Below, piece after piece: positions 54,867 to 64,000 of a DNA stretch of 64,000 nt. The stretch covers positions 124,001-188,000 of the forward strand of contig NZ_WWER01000007.1 in assembly GCF_009857885.1 (NCBI RefSeq), given 5' to 3'. Each line of letters begins with the position of its first letter. Within the stretch, counting starts at the first letter, position 1. Position numbers and translations under genes: made by a program. This DNA is from Pusillimonas sp. TS35. GTDB lineage: Bacteria > Pseudomonadota > Gammaproteobacteria > Burkholderiales > Burkholderiaceae_B. Below the pieces are notes generated by a model. It saw only the letters and a program-made list of their open reading frames with translations. It was not told the DNA's origin and made no database searches.

Positions 54867-56414
54867 ATGAAGAGTTTCACGCTCAGGCGTACAACCGCCG
54901 CATTGGGGCTGGCATTCGGGCTGGCGGCGGCCGCTCCCGCCCTGGCGGCCGAAGACGTGACCATCGCCGTCAATATTGCCCTGGATTCACTCGACCCCTA
55001 CAACACCAATTCCACACTGGCCCAGGCGGTTGGCAAGAGCTACTATGAAGGCTTGTTCGCGTTCGACGACAAGCTTCAAGTGCAGCCACTGCTGGCGACC
55101 GGCTACGACGCCAGCGCCGACGGCCTGGTGTACACCTTCAAGCTGCGTGAAGGCGTGAAGTTCCAGGACGGCACAGACTTCAATGCCGATGCCGTAAAAG
55201 CGAACCTCGAGCGCGTACTGGACAAGTCCAACGGCCTGGCGCGCTACAACCAGTTCAGCCGCATTGACAAGGTTGAGGTCGTCGCCCCGCATACCGTCAA
55301 GATTACGCTGAAGGAGCCGTTCTCCGCATTCATCAACGCGCTCGCCCACCCGTCAGCCATGATCATCTCGCCCACCGCGCTGAAAAAATGGGGCAAAGAC
55401 ATCACCTTCCACCCCACCGGCACCGGCCCCTTTCAGTTTGCCGAGTGGAAGCCGGCCGAGTACCTGAGGGTGAAGAAGTTCGACGGGTACTGGCAGAAGG
55501 GCTATCCCAAGATCGACACGCTGACCTTCCGCACCGTTACAGATAACAACACGCGTGCCGCGATGGTACAGACGGGCGAGGCGCAATTCGCCTTCCCACT
55601 ACCCTTCGAGCAGGCCAAGCTGCTCGAGAAAAACGACAAGCTTGAAGTCGTCGCCGCGCCGTCCATCATTGCGCGCTACATTTCAATGAACATGCTCCAG
55701 AAGCCGTTCGACGACGTGCGCGTGCGCCAGGCCGTGAACTACGCGATCAACAAAGATGCGCTCGCGAAGGTAGCTTTCGCCGGCTATGCTTTCCCCTCGG
55801 AAGGCGTGGTGCCCCAGGGCGTGAAATACGCCAAGAAGATGGAGCCATGGCCCTATGATCCCAAGAAAGCCAAAGCATTGCTGAAAGAAGCAGGCTATGC
55901 CGATGGCTTTTCCACCACGCTCTGGTCCGCATACAACGACGGCACATCAGCAAAAGTAGTGCAGTTCCTGCAGCAGCAGCTTGGACAAGTCGGCATCAAG
56001 GCATCGGTAGAGCTGCTTGAATCGGGCCAGCGCGTGCAACGCGTACAGCAGGCGCAAGACCCTAAGACCGCGCCAGTGCGCATGTACTACGCAGGCTGGT
56101 CGGCATCTACCGGCGAAGCCGATTGGGCGCTGCGCCCGCTGCTGGCAACCAGCGCATGGGCGCCTGTGTTCAACAATACGGCCTATTATTCGAACAAGCA
56201 GGTCGACAAAGATATTGCCGACGCATTGCTCACCACTGATGAAACCAAGAAGACCGCGCTGTATGCCGATGCGCAGGAGCAGATCTGGAAGGACGCCCCT
56301 TGGGCCTTCCTGACCACGATCAAACTGCTGTCGGCGCAGAGCAAGAAACTGTCCGGCTTTGTGGTCATGCCTGACGGCTCCTTCCTGTTCAAGGACGTCG
56401 ACCTCACCCCCTGA
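54867..56414 (+). CDS. gsiB: Dipeptide/glutathione ABC importer, periplasmic binding protein (GsiB-like)
   Basis: 515 residues, SBP_bac_5 family. Sec signal peptide ([23 protein letters not shown]). Family landmarks [50 protein letters not shown] and [27 protein letters not shown] precedes the ATG. Second gene of the gsiABCD set, 18 bp after gsiA. Confidence 0.94.
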   Translation: MKSFTLRRTTAALGLAFGLAAAAPALAAEDVTIAVNIALDSLDPYNTNSTLAQAVGKSYYEGLFAFDDKLQVQPLLATGYDASADGLVYTFKLREGVKFQDGTDFNADAVKANLERVLDKSNGLARYNQFSRIDKVEVVAPHTVKITLKEPFSAFINALAHPSAMIISPTALKKWGKDITFHPTGTGPFQFAEWKPAEYLRVKKFDGYWQKGYPKIDTLTFRTVTDNNTRAAMVQTGEAQFAFPLPFEQAKLLEKNDKLEVVAAPSIIARYISMNMLQKPFDDVRVRQAVNYAINKDALAKVAFAGYAFPSEGVVPQGVKYAKKMEPWPYDPKKAKALLKEAGYADGFSTTLWSAYNDGTSAKVVQFLQQQLGQVGIKASVELLESGQRVQRVQQAQDPKTAPVRMYYAGWSASTGEADWALRPLLATSAWAPVFNNTAYYSNKQVDKDIADALLTTDETKKTALYADAQEQIWKDAPWAFLTTIKLLSAQSKKLSGFVVMPDGSFLFKDVDLTP

Positions 56415-56482
56415 CCGGCAACATAGAAGGCCCGGCGTGCGCGCACGCATGCGCGGATACGCCCGCTGGGCCGCAGCAGCTC

Positions 56483-57403
56483 ATGTTCACATACATCGTC
56501 AAACGCTTATTCGGCATGATACCCACGCTACTGCTGGTCGCAGTGGTGGTGTTCATGTTCGTACACCTCTTGCCGGGCGACCCGGCGCGCCTGGCTGCCG
56601 GCCCCGAGGCCGACCAGGCCACTGTCGAAGTCGTAAGGCACGAGCTGGGGCTGGATCTTCCACTGCCACAGCAGTTCGTGCGCTACGTCAGCCATCTGCT
56701 TCAGGGTGATTTGGGGGATTCACTTCGCACCAAACGCCCTGTTTCGGTCGAAATCTCCGAGCGCTTCATGCCAACCTTCTTGCTCACACTCACGAGCATG
56801 GCGTGGTCTGTCGTGTTCGGCCTGGTCATCGGTGTGGTGTCCGCCGTATGGCGCAACCGCCTGCCCGACCGAGCCGGCATGACGGCGGCCGTATCCGGTA
56901 TTTCGTTCCCTGCCTTTGCGCTGGGCATGGTGCTGATCGAACTGTTTTCTGTGCAGTTGGGGTGGTTTCCCACTGTAGGCGCCGATACCTGGCTGCACTA
57001 TGTGCTGCCGTCCATTACCCTTGGTGCCGGGGTTGCCGCCGTGATGGCCCGTTTTACCCGCGCAGCATTTATTGAAGTGATGCAGGAAGACTACGTCCGT
57101 ACGGCGCGGGCTAAAGGCTTGGCCGAGCGCGTCGTGGTCGTCAAACATACCTTCCGCAACGCGCTCATCCCGGTGGTCACCATGATGGGCCTGCAGTTCG
57201 GTTTCTTGCTGGGCGGCTCTATTGTGGTCGAGGCGGTGTTTGCCTGGCCGGGCATGGGCAGCCTGCTGATCGACGCGGTCAATATGCGCGACTATCCGGT
57301 GATCCAGGGACTGATTCTGCTGTTTTCGCTGGAGTTTATACTGATCAACCTGATCGTGGACGTTCTGTACGGCCTGATCAACCCCACGATTCGCTACAAG
57401 TAG
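56483..57403 (+). CDS. gsiC: Dipeptide/glutathione ABC importer, permease (GsiC-like)
   Basis: 306 residues. First membrane segment [29 protein letters not shown] is the DppB-type opening; several more segments follow. The EAA loop that docks on the ATPase reads [30 protein letters not shown]. Ends with the usual DPTIRYK-like NPTIRYK. A 68-bp gap separates it from gsiB. Confidence 0.94.
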   Translation: MFTYIVKRLFGMIPTLLLVAVVVFMFVHLLPGDPARLAAGPEADQATVEVVRHELGLDLPLPQQFVRYVSHLLQGDLGDSLRTKRPVSVEISERFMPTFLLTLTSMAWSVVFGLVIGVVSAVWRNRLPDRAGMTAAVSGISFPAFALGMVLIELFSVQLGWFPTVGADTWLHYVLPSITLGAGVAAVMARFTRAAFIEVMQEDYVRTARAKGLAERVVVVKHTFRNALIPVVTMMGLQFGFLLGGSIVVEAVFAWPGMGSLLIDAVNMRDYPVIQGLILLFSLEFILINLIVDVLYGLINPTIRYK

Positions 57404-57412
57404 GCAACCGCC

Positions 57413-58312
57413 ATGACGCAAGCCACATCAGCCGAACTGGCTCCGCCACCCGAACGCAATGCACCCGTACGCACGCCCATGCGGGAGTTCTCGCGCAAGT
57501 TCCGCAAACAGAAGCTCGCCGTGTGGGCGGGGATATTCGTCGTATTCCTTGTGCTTCTAGCCGTGATCGCGCCCTGGGTAGCGCCTTATGATGCCGAGAA
57601 CTACTTCGACTACGATGCCCTGAACAGCCCGCCCTCGTGGGCACATTGGATGGGCGTTGATTCGCTGGGTCGGGACATCTTCAGCCGCGTACTGATGGGC
57701 GCGCGCATCTCGCTGTCGGCCGGCTTTGTGTCGGTGGCGCTGGGCGCGCTCGTCGGCACGGTGCTGGGCCTGCTGGCAGGCTACTACGAAGGCTGGTGGG
57801 ACCGCATCACCATGCGCATTTCCGATGTACTGCTGGCCTTTCCGGGTATATTGCTGGCTATCGGCGTGGTTGCCGTACTGGGCTCCAGCATGGTGAACGT
57901 GATCATTGCCGTGGCGATTTTCAGTGTGCCGGCTTTCGCGCGCCTGGTGCGCGGCAGCACACTGGCGCTGAAGAATATGACGTATATCGAGGCCATGCGC
58001 AGCATCGGCGCGCCAGACCGCGTCATTATCTTCCGCCACATCCTGCCCGGTACAATTTCGCCGATTGTGGTGTATGGCACCATGCGCATCGGCACGTCCA
58101 TCATTACCGCCGCCAGCCTGTCCTTCCTGGGCATGGGCGCCCAACCGCCCACACCCGAATGGGGCGCCATGCTCAATGCTGCGCGCTCAGACATGCTGCT
58201 TGCGCCGCATGTGGCAATATTTCCGGCACTGGCTATCTTCCTGACGGTGCTAGCCTTCAACCTGCTGGGTGACGGCCTGCGCGATGCGCTGGATCCCAAG
58301 ATCGACCGCTGA
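57413..58312 (+). CDS. gsiD: Dipeptide/glutathione ABC importer, permease (GsiD-like)
   Basis: 299 residues. DppC-type: a cytoplasmic N-terminus ([17 protein letters not shown]) before the first membrane segment, a periplasmic loop with [32 protein letters not shown], and the EAA loop [32 protein letters not shown]. It ends [16 protein letters not shown]. It follows gsiC after 9 bp. Confidence 0.94.
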   Translation: MTQATSAELAPPPERNAPVRTPMREFSRKFRKQKLAVWAGIFVVFLVLLAVIAPWVAPYDAENYFDYDALNSPPSWAHWMGVDSLGRDIFSRVLMGARISLSAGFVSVALGALVGTVLGLLAGYYEGWWDRITMRISDVLLAFPGILLAIGVVAVLGSSMVNVIIAVAIFSVPAFARLVRGSTLALKNMTYIEAMRSIGAPDRVIIFRHILPGTISPIVVYGTMRIGTSIITAASLSFLGMGAQPPTPEWGAMLNAARSDMLLAPHVAIFPALAIFLTVLAFNLLGDGLRDALDPKIDR

Positions 58313-58439
58313 ACCGGTCGGAAACATCCGGATCACAGCGCCCCACGCCGTGTCAACGCCGCCAACACTTACGCCCGCCTTGTACTTCCCAACCGCCACG
58401 CTGAAGCGCTGACGGGCGCACAGAGCCTCAAAGCAAGAC

Positions 58440-59504
58440 ATGCAGCAAACTTCACAACTCGACGCACCTGTTACCGGCCGCCTGCCATCGGGCCCGCTCA
58501 ATCTGATCACCGATGTACGCGGCGTGCGCGTCGGGCATGCAACCCTGGCCCGTGAGCGCGTCCAGACGGGCGTCACGGTCATTCATCCGCACGACGGCGA
58601 TGCTTTCCTCGAACGCACGCCGGCCGCGGCAACCGTTATCAACGGCTTCGGTAAAAGTGTAGGCTTGCTACAGATGGAAGAGCTGGGCGTGATCGAAACC
58701 CCGATCGCACTCACCAATACATTCTCGGTAGGGGGAATCGCCACCGCGCAGTTGCGCCAGGCAATCGCCGAACACCCCGACATCGGCCGCGAATGGCCCA
58801 CCGCAAATCCACTTGTGCTGGAATGCAATGACGGCTATCTCAACGACATTCAAGCCTTCGCGGTATGCGAGGCAGATTATCGCCTTGCATGCGCCGACAC
58901 ATCGACACGCTTCTTGCAGGGTTCGGTGGGCGCGGGGCGCGGCATGTCGTGCTTCGGGGTCAAGGGCGGCATCGGCTCCGCGTCGCGTGTGGCGGATATC
59001 GGCCCGGGTGCACGCCATACTGTGGGCGCGCTGGTGCTGGCCAATTTTGGCCGGCTCGCCAACCTGACCGTGCGCGGTAAAGCACTGGGGCAGATGCTGC
59101 TGCAACGCGAGGCATCCGGCCAGCAAGACCAGGTAGACCAAGGCTCCATCATTATCGTGCTGGCCGCCGACGCCCCACTCGATACGCGTCAACTGCGGCG
59201 CCTGTCCATGCGCGCGGCTGCCGGGCTGGCACGCACCGGCTCGGTGTATGGTCACGGCAGCGGCGATATCGCGCTGGCGTTCAGCACCGCGTACCGCATC
59301 CCCTTTCATGCGGCGCAGGCCATGCCTGCGGTCGCCATGCTGCACGAAACACAGTTGGACCCGCTGTTCGAAGCTGCCGCTGAAGCAACCGAGCAAGCAA
59401 TTGTGAATGCCCTCTGGGCCGCCGAATCTGTTATCGGCCGCGATGGCCATCGCCGCCGCACCATCACCGAACTCATGCCCGACTGGCGCGAGGTACTTGC
59501 ATGA
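58440..59504 (+). CDS. P1-family peptidase, DmpA/NylC-like N-terminal-nucleophile hydrolase (S58)
   Basis: 354 residues. LITDVRGVRVGHATL near the N-terminus and the autocleavage site VKGGIGSASRVADIG, where Ser becomes the nucleophile of the beta chain, identify the DmpA/BapA group. These aminopeptidases release N-terminal D- or beta-amino acids from small peptides. No signal peptide, so it should act on peptides already imported by the Gsi transporter. Its stop region overlaps the M55 gene (ATGA at 59501-59504). Confidence 0.92.
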   Translation: MQQTSQLDAPVTGRLPSGPLNLITDVRGVRVGHATLARERVQTGVTVIHPHDGDAFLERTPAAATVINGFGKSVGLLQMEELGVIETPIALTNTFSVGGIATAQLRQAIAEHPDIGREWPTANPLVLECNDGYLNDIQAFAVCEADYRLACADTSTRFLQGSVGAGRGMSCFGVKGGIGSASRVADIGPGARHTVGALVLANFGRLANLTVRGKALGQMLLQREASGQQDQVDQGSIIIVLAADAPLDTRQLRRLSMRAAAGLARTGSVYGHGSGDIALAFSTAYRIPFHAAQAMPAVAMLHETQLDPLFEAAAEATEQAIVNALWAAESVIGRDGHRRRTITELMPDWREVLA

Positions 59505-60334
59505 AAATTCTTGTTTCCGTCGATATCGAAGGCGTGGCCGGGGTCACGCATGCCGAGCAGGTTCGACCCGGCAATCCCGAGTACGAACGCGCACGCGCGT
59601 GGATGACGGCCGAGGCCGACGCGGCCATACGCGGCGCGTTCGAAGGCGGTGCAACAGAAGTGCTGGTGAATGATTCACATGGGGGTTTCCGTAATCTGCT
59701 GCTGGACCGCCTGGACCCGCGCGCTTGCATGGTGACTGGCAAGCCCCGCTACCTAGGTATGATGGCAGGCTTGGAGCAAAGGTGCGATGCGGTATTCATG
59801 GTCGGCTATCATTCCGGCGCCGGTACGCGAGGCGTGCTGGCCCATACCATCAACAGCTTCGCGTTCCGCCGAGTTGCGGTCAACGGCATCGTACTAAACG
59901 AAGCGTTGCTGTACGGCGCACTGGCCGGCGAAATGAACGTACCGGTGGCTCTATTATGTGGCGATGATGTCTTCCTGGACGAAACGCTGGACCACTTCCC
60001 CGGTGCGCAATACGTGGAAACCAAGCAGGCACAGGGAAATGCCACGTGTACGTCGCTGGCGCCGGCGCGCGCCTGTGCGCTTATATACGAAGCAGCCGCC
60101 CGCGCCGTCTCGACAAGCCCAGGCCTGTGCCCTTATGCCATCGCAGAGGCTGCGTCAGGCCCGCGCTTTCGTTGTGAAGTAGAAACCCAGGCGCCGGGCC
60201 AGGCGGATTTATTCTGCCAATGGCCGGCGCTGGAGCGTACCCGCGCCAATACGCTGGCCTTCGGCTGCGACAGCATGGAGGCCGTTGTCCGTACGCTGAA
60301 CTGTCTGTCGGCAATGTCGTTCATGTTGCGCTGA
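59501..60334 (+). CDS. M55-family D-aminopeptidase (DppA-like)
   Basis: 277 residues. Metal-binding motifs of Bacillus DppA are intact: DIEGVAGV (Asp, Glu), NDSHGG (His), GYHSGAGTRGVLAHT (His and the nucleophilic His) and LNEALL (Glu). The family removes D-Ala and similar residues from small peptides. Last gene of the operon. Together with the DmpA-like and isoaspartyl hydrolases it points to salvage of unusual peptides, such as murein-derived or D-amino-acid peptides (inference). Confidence 0.93.
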   Translation: MKILVSVDIEGVAGVTHAEQVRPGNPEYERARAWMTAEADAAIRGAFEGGATEVLVNDSHGGFRNLLLDRLDPRACMVTGKPRYLGMMAGLEQRCDAVFMVGYHSGAGTRGVLAHTINSFAFRRVAVNGIVLNEALLYGALAGEMNVPVALLCGDDVFLDETLDHFPGAQYVETKQAQGNATCTSLAPARACALIYEAAARAVSTSPGLCPYAIAEAASGPRFRCEVETQAPGQADLFCQWPALERTRANTLAFGCDSMEAVVRTLNCLSAMSFMLR

Positions 60335-60441
60335 CCGCGCCGGCTGGCACAGTACGCCGTTTCGCTGCCCCACAGGGCAAGCGCGGCCCGCCGCCGGCTG
60401 TATTGGAGGCCTCGCGGCCCCTCGCAAACAACGTGCGGGGC

Positions 60442-61545
60442 TTACCCGCCCACTGCTTCTGCGTCCTTCAGCCGCGCCCCGGGCCACAAAGATGGGTTCG
60501 CGCGGGCATACTGTGCGGGGTAGGCAACATCGCCGCCCAGCACGCGCGCCGCCTCGTACGGCCAGTGAGGGTTGTCAAGGAAGGCGCGGGCCATGGCAAC
60601 GGCGTCGGCATCGCCCGAAGCCACGATATCTTCGGCCTGCTGCGGAGCGACGATCATGCCCACAGCCCAGACAGGGATGCCGACTGCCCGTTTGACGTGA
60701 CTGGCGCAGGGAACCTGATAGCCAGGCCCCACCGGGATCTTGGCGGGCGCGACGCCACCGCTGGTGACGTCAAGGAAGGCGCAGCCAAGCGCTTCGAGCT
60801 CCATGCCGAACGCGGCGGCTTCGTCGGGCGTGATACCGCCTTCGAGCCAGTCTGTGCCAGTGATACGCACGCCGAGTGCCACGTGCGCGGGCAAGTCGTC
60901 CTTCATGGCCTCGAACACTTCGAGGGGGAAGCGCATGCGGTTGGCCAACGAGCCTCCGTATTCGTCAGTACGCTGATTGGACAGCGGCGACAGGAACTGA
61001 TGCAGCAAATAGCCATGCGCAGCGTGCAGCTCGATGATGTCGAAGCCTATGCGCACGGCGCGCCGTGCGGCGTCTATAAAGGCTTTCTTGATGCGCGCCA
61101 GATCATCCGTGGTACAGGCGCGGGCCGTACCATCGTGTGTAGCAGATGGCGCCACGGTAATCCAGGGATCCGCATCCTCGCCCAGGCGGGCGCCGCCTTC
61201 CCAGGGCACCTGGCTGGAGCCTTTACGGCCGGCATGACCGAGCTGGATGGCGAACTTGGCCGCACCTGCAGTGCGGCAGAACGCAATGACGCTGGCCAGG
61301 GCCTGCTCATTGGCGTCGTTGTATAGGCCCAGGCAATGATGGGAGATGCGGCCGATGCGCTCGACGGCTGTGGCCTCGACCACGACGAGCCCCGCGCCCG
61401 AGCCGGCCAGCATGCCCAGATGCTTGAAGTGCCAAGGGCTGGCGCAGCCATCATTGGCCGAGTACTGGCACATTGGGGACACGATGATGCGGTTCGGCAA
61501 AGTGTGCTGCCCCAGTGTCAGGGGCGAGAAGAGAATACTGCTCAC
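60442..61545 (-). CDS. NADPH dehydrogenase, YqjM/XenA-class old yellow enzyme
   Basis: 367 residues. FSPLTLGQHTLPNRIIVSPMCQYSANDG has the PMCQYSA motif with the conserved redox-tuning Cys. Active-site His pair in IELHAAHGYLLHQFLSPLSNQRTDEYGGS, and the phosphate-binding VGMIVAPQQAEDI and AVAMARAFLDNPHWP segments. It reduces alpha,beta-unsaturated carbonyls or quinones in this family. It stands alone, convergent with the M55 gene, with AGGTCCCG before its ATG. Compare the cluster member at 2994, which has lost this Cys. Confidence 0.92.
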   Translation of the reverse strand: MSSILFSPLTLGQHTLPNRIIVSPMCQYSANDGCASPWHFKHLGMLAGSGAGLVVVEATAVERIGRISHHCLGLYNDANEQALASVIAFCRTAGAAKFAIQLGHAGRKGSSQVPWEGGARLGEDADPWITVAPSATHDGTARACTTDDLARIKKAFIDAARRAVRIGFDIIELHAAHGYLLHQFLSPLSNQRTDEYGGSLANRMRFPLEVFEAMKDDLPAHVALGVRITGTDWLEGGITPDEAAAFGMELEALGCAFLDVTSGGVAPAKIPVGPGYQVPCASHVKRAVGIPVWAVGMIVAPQQAEDIVASGDADAVAMARAFLDNPHWPYEAARVLGGDVAYPAQYARANPSLWPGARLKDAEAVGG

Positions 61546-61853
61546 GGGACCTTCCTGTACAAGTGATTCACATTGATAGGGCTGGAATGCGCGGCCGCGA
61601 ACAGCGGGCCAGAATGCTTATTATGGCATCAGGCGGCGGAATACGGCATGGCTTCGGCGCCCCCTCCTGTGCCCGGCCCTCGGCAATCCGTCATTCTGAA
61701 CTAAAATAACGCCCTTTCGTCCCTCCTTGTGCCGTGCCGTATGGCACGGGGCGGCAATCGGCCGATACCCCGCTCGTCATCGATTTTGCGGCGCACAATA
61801 CATCGGGCCGCACGCAGCCCGCGCCGCCCAGGCATCATCCGCTTCTACCATCC
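61546..61853. other. Divergent gap between the old yellow enzyme and queD
   Basis: 308 bp. No credible gene; the in-frame extension of queD back to 61734 lacks family similarity. A TAAAAT near 61702 could be a -10 for queD, but no matching -35 is seen. No preQ1 riboswitch pattern is recognisable. Confidence 0.4.
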
Positions 61854-62948
61854 ATGCAACACGAATCACTGCTCACCGTTGCCAGCGGCCGCTTCGAAGC
61901 GGCACGGCATCTCAATGCGCTGCCCCGCGATCACCGCATGCATGCCACGCATGGCCACGGTTTTGTCGCCACGGCGTTTGCACGCCTGGCCGAAGGCCAG
62001 GCCCCCTATCCGGGCGCCGAAGAAGGCGTATTGGGCCGCCAGATGGCTGCCTGCACGGATCTGCTGACTTACTGCGTGTTGAACGATTCGATACCCGACC
62101 CCAGCGATGAAAACATCGCGCGCTGGATCAGGGCCAGGCTGGATGTCCAAGCGGCCCGCGTCGCGGTATGGAGTACGCCGTCCCAAGGCGCCGGCATAGG
62201 CGAAGACGGCCGTGCACATCTCTGGCGTCGCTACCGCTTTCTGGCCGCACACCAACTGCCAAACGTGCCGGCAGGCCATAAATGCGGCCGCATGCACGGC
62301 CATGGCTTTGAAGTGATGATCCAGGTTGCGCAAGATGGCGGCCCCAGCACAGTTCGTGCGAGCCACGAAGACCTGGACGCTATGTGGGCGCCGTTGGCCG
62401 CGCAACTGGAATACCACTGCCTGAACGATATCGAGGGGCTGTCCAACCCCACCAGCGAAATGCTCTCGTCCTGGCTGTGGGCGCGGCTCAAGCCCGGCCT
62501 GCCGTCGCTGCAATGGGTGTCGGTGTACGAAACCGCTTCGTGCGGCGCCAGTTTCGACGGCAGCCACTACCGCATCTGGAAGGACTTCAGCATCGATTCA
62601 GCGGTGCAGTTCAAGCAGGCGCCCGAAGGCGATCCGCGTCACGCCATTCATGGCGATACCTATACTCTCCGGCTGCATCTGCATGCGCCGCTGGATGCAG
62701 TGATGGGCTGGACGGTGGATTTCGGAGACGTGAAGGCGATCTTTGCGCCGGTGTTCAAGGCACTGGACCATCATCCACTGTACGAACGCCCCGAACTGGG
62801 CGACAGCGGCACCGCATCCATCGCACGCTGGATTCTGCACGATGTTAGGCAGGACATCCCCCAACTGGCGCGGGTCGACATGTTCGGCTCGCAAGGCGGT
62901 GGTTCGGTGATCGGCTTGGATCTTTCGGGCCCGGCGCTGCCGGTGTAA
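61854..62948 (+). CDS. queD: 6-carboxytetrahydropterin synthase-like protein with three tandem PTPS domains
   Basis: 364 residues from ATG 61854 (MQHESLLTVASGRFEAARHL), about three times the usual 120-residue QueD. Domain 1 (about 7-115) has THGHGF but no catalytic Cys; domain 2 (about 124-236) has the full FLAAHQLP, CGRMHGHGFEV (C144, H148, H150) and CLNDI pattern; domain 3 (about 243-358) has HAIHGDTYTL without Cys or the second zinc His. Only the middle domain looks catalytic, so the outer two may be structural. QueD makes 6-carboxy-tetrahydropterin for queuosine. queE follows after 4 bp. Confidence 0.88.
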   Translation: MQHESLLTVASGRFEAARHLNALPRDHRMHATHGHGFVATAFARLAEGQAPYPGAEEGVLGRQMAACTDLLTYCVLNDSIPDPSDENIARWIRARLDVQAARVAVWSTPSQGAGIGEDGRAHLWRRYRFLAAHQLPNVPAGHKCGRMHGHGFEVMIQVAQDGGPSTVRASHEDLDAMWAPLAAQLEYHCLNDIEGLSNPTSEMLSSWLWARLKPGLPSLQWVSVYETASCGASFDGSHYRIWKDFSIDSAVQFKQAPEGDPRHAIHGDTYTLRLHLHAPLDAVMGWTVDFGDVKAIFAPVFKALDHHPLYERPELGDSGTASIARWILHDVRQDIPQLARVDMFGSQGGGSVIGLDLSGPALPV

Positions 62949-62952
62949 CGCC

Positions 62953-63594
62953 ATGACATACGCGGTCAAAGAGATTTTTCATACGCTGCAGGGCGAAGGC
63001 CTGCAGATCGGCAAGCCGGCTGTGTTCTGCCGATTTTCCGGCTGCAACCTATGGACGGGGCGCGAGGCGGACCGCGCCGACGCAGCCTGTAGATTCTGCG
63101 ATACCGATTTTGTGGGCACGGATGGCACACTGGGCGGCAAGTACCGCTCGGCCGACGCACTGGCCGACGCGATTGCATCGCTGTGGCCTGCGGATGATGC
63201 GGCCCACCGCTTGGTGGTGGCGACAGGCGGCGAGCCTCTGCTGCAACTGGATGCCCCACTGATCGATGCCTTGCACGCGAGGCAATTCCGCATCGCCGTG
63301 GAAACCAATGGCACCGTTGCGGCGCCAGCGGGCATAGACTGGCTCTGTGTCAGCCCGAAAGCGGGCGCGCCGTTGGTGCAAAAGCGTGGCGACGAACTGA
63401 AGTTGGTTTTTCCGCAGCCGGGCCTATTGCCAGGCGACCTGGATCTGGACGCCCTGCAATTTGACCACCTGCTGCTGCAACCCATGGACGGCCCCACGCG
63501 TATCCAGAATACCGATTTGGCCATCGCCTACTGCCTTGCCCATCCGCAGTGGCGGCTGTCGGTGCAGAGCCATAAATTCCTGGGTATCCGCTAA
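62953..63594 (+). CDS. queE: 7-carboxy-7-deazaguanine synthase (radical SAM)
   Basis: 213 residues. Converts the QueD product to 7-carboxy-7-deazaguanine. The cluster motif is the expanded C31-x14-C46-x2-C49 (SGCNLW to CRFCDTDF) found in Burkholderia-type QueE rather than the canonical CX3CX2C. FHTLQGEGLQIGKPAVFCRF, ATGGEPLLQLD and LCVSPKAGAPL are family segments. In one unit with queD. Confidence 0.95.
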   Translation: MTYAVKEIFHTLQGEGLQIGKPAVFCRFSGCNLWTGREADRADAACRFCDTDFVGTDGTLGGKYRSADALADAIASLWPADDAAHRLVVATGGEPLLQLDAPLIDALHARQFRIAVETNGTVAAPAGIDWLCVSPKAGAPLVQKRGDELKLVFPQPGLLPGDLDLDALQFDHLLLQPMDGPTRIQNTDLAIAYCLAHPQWRLSVQSHKFLGIR

Positions 63595-63710
63595 CACACT
63601 ACCCCAAGAAACAGGCCGCGCCTATAAACCGCCCTTCCACACGCAGAATCTATGTTCGGCTTGCGCAGGCTGGCTCACCCACCCGAAACAGGCGGGCGGC
63701 CATCGGCCAC

Positions 63711-64000
63711 TTACGCTTCCACTGTGCCCTGCTCGCGCAGCGCTTGCAGACAAACCTGCAGCGAACGCGCCTGGCTGGCTTCGTACAGCGCAAGCTCGTC
63801 CTGCACGGGCGCGCCCAAGGCCTGCTCGAAGGCGATCTGGCTGGCATCCAACGCATAGTTGGCCTGTGCGCCATCGCCGAGGTTGGACTGGAAAATACCG
63901 GCGGCGCTGACGGGCAAAAAATCTTCGTACACCAGCGGTTCGGCGCGCAGATAGCCGTCGGCGATCAGCCCTTCCACATCGGTGTCGTCGTCGGGCGCGG
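63711..64000 (-). CDS. DUF1338 / 2-oxoadipate dioxygenase-decarboxylase-like protein, C-terminal part
   Basis: Only the last 96 or so codons are inside the window; the gene enters from the right edge and ends at 63711. PLVYEDFLPVSAAGIFQSNLGD is characteristic of the YdcJ/HglS (DUF1338) family, whose members decarboxylate 2-oxoadipate to D-2-hydroxyglutarate with an Fe(II) centre. Convergent with queE across 116 bp that hold no obvious gene or clear terminator. Confidence 0.75.
   Translation of the reverse strand, partial: APDDDTDVEGLIADGYLRAEPLVYEDFLPVSAAGIFQSNLGDGAQANYALDASQIAFEQALGAPVQDELALYEASQARSLQVCLQALREQGTVEA

Noticed and set aside
60220-61326. 368-codon frame antisense to the second old yellow enzyme
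   Set aside because: The opposite strand encodes a complete flavoprotein; this frame overlaps the M55 gene and shows no domain.
61546-61853. preQ1 riboswitch upstream of queD
   Set aside because: A short A-rich stretch near 61700 recalls the tail of the motif, but the hairpin with the conserved loop is absent.

Overview
The window is GC-rich DNA from a betaproteobacterium, most likely of the Alcaligenaceae (Bordetella/Achromobacter/Pusillimonas-like). The evidence is four Bug/TctC-type periplasmic solute-binding proteins without TctA/TctB partners, many small LysR- or GntR-controlled catabolic clusters, and the style of the housekeeping genes. This placement is inference; no rRNA or tRNA gene is visible.

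Layout. 1-10946: the tail of a thiamine-diphosphate enzyme, a Bug protein, a LysR regulator, and a divergent catabolic operon (old yellow enzyme, orphan Tat-type family 5 solute-binding protein, hyuA, hyuB, FAD oxidoreductase). 10993-13052: a D-threonine-aldolase-like PLP enzyme, a small hypothetical and a DksA/TraR zinc-finger protein. 13159-16675: a two-subunit aconitase X, a Bug protein and a GntR/HutC regulator with a good sigma-70 promoter. 16836-17063: a probable carboxylesterase remnant. 17095-23925: a metal/tetrapyrrole uptake operon on the minus strand (TonB receptor, periplasmic CobN-like protein, ExbB-like, DUF2149) headed by a perfect 18-bp Zur-box-like palindrome. 23981-24211: 29 copies of an 8-bp G-rich repeat. 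24250-30064: a second Bug-hyuB-hyuA cluster with a divergent LysR gene. 30070-35599: a palindromic element with IS3-like ends, a small membrane protein, a GntR regulator, an enolase-superfamily enzyme, a D-2-hydroxyacid dehydrogenase, the fourth Bug protein and a patatin-like phospholipase.

35752-50500 is a complete type I-E CRISPR-Cas locus on the minus strand: 91 repeats with 90 spacers, an AT-rich leader, then cas2, cas1, cas6e, cas5, cas7, cse2, cas8e, a 488-bp gap and cas3. The gap holds what I consider the most interesting item. It is a degenerate repeat-spacer-repeat unit on the opposite strand (47632-47722). The first 11 nt of its spacer match a site directly after an AAG motif inside the cas8e promoter. 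This is the expected layout of a Cas-regulating guide RNA (CreR-like), through which Cascade would repress its own operon.

50845-60334: an RpiR-controlled peptide salvage operon (isoaspartyl peptidase, GsiABCD-type ABC importer, DmpA-type P1 peptidase, M55 D-aminopeptidase). 60442-64000: a second old yellow enzyme, a triple-domain QueD, QueE (queuosine precursor synthesis) and the C-terminus of a DUF1338 protein running off the window.
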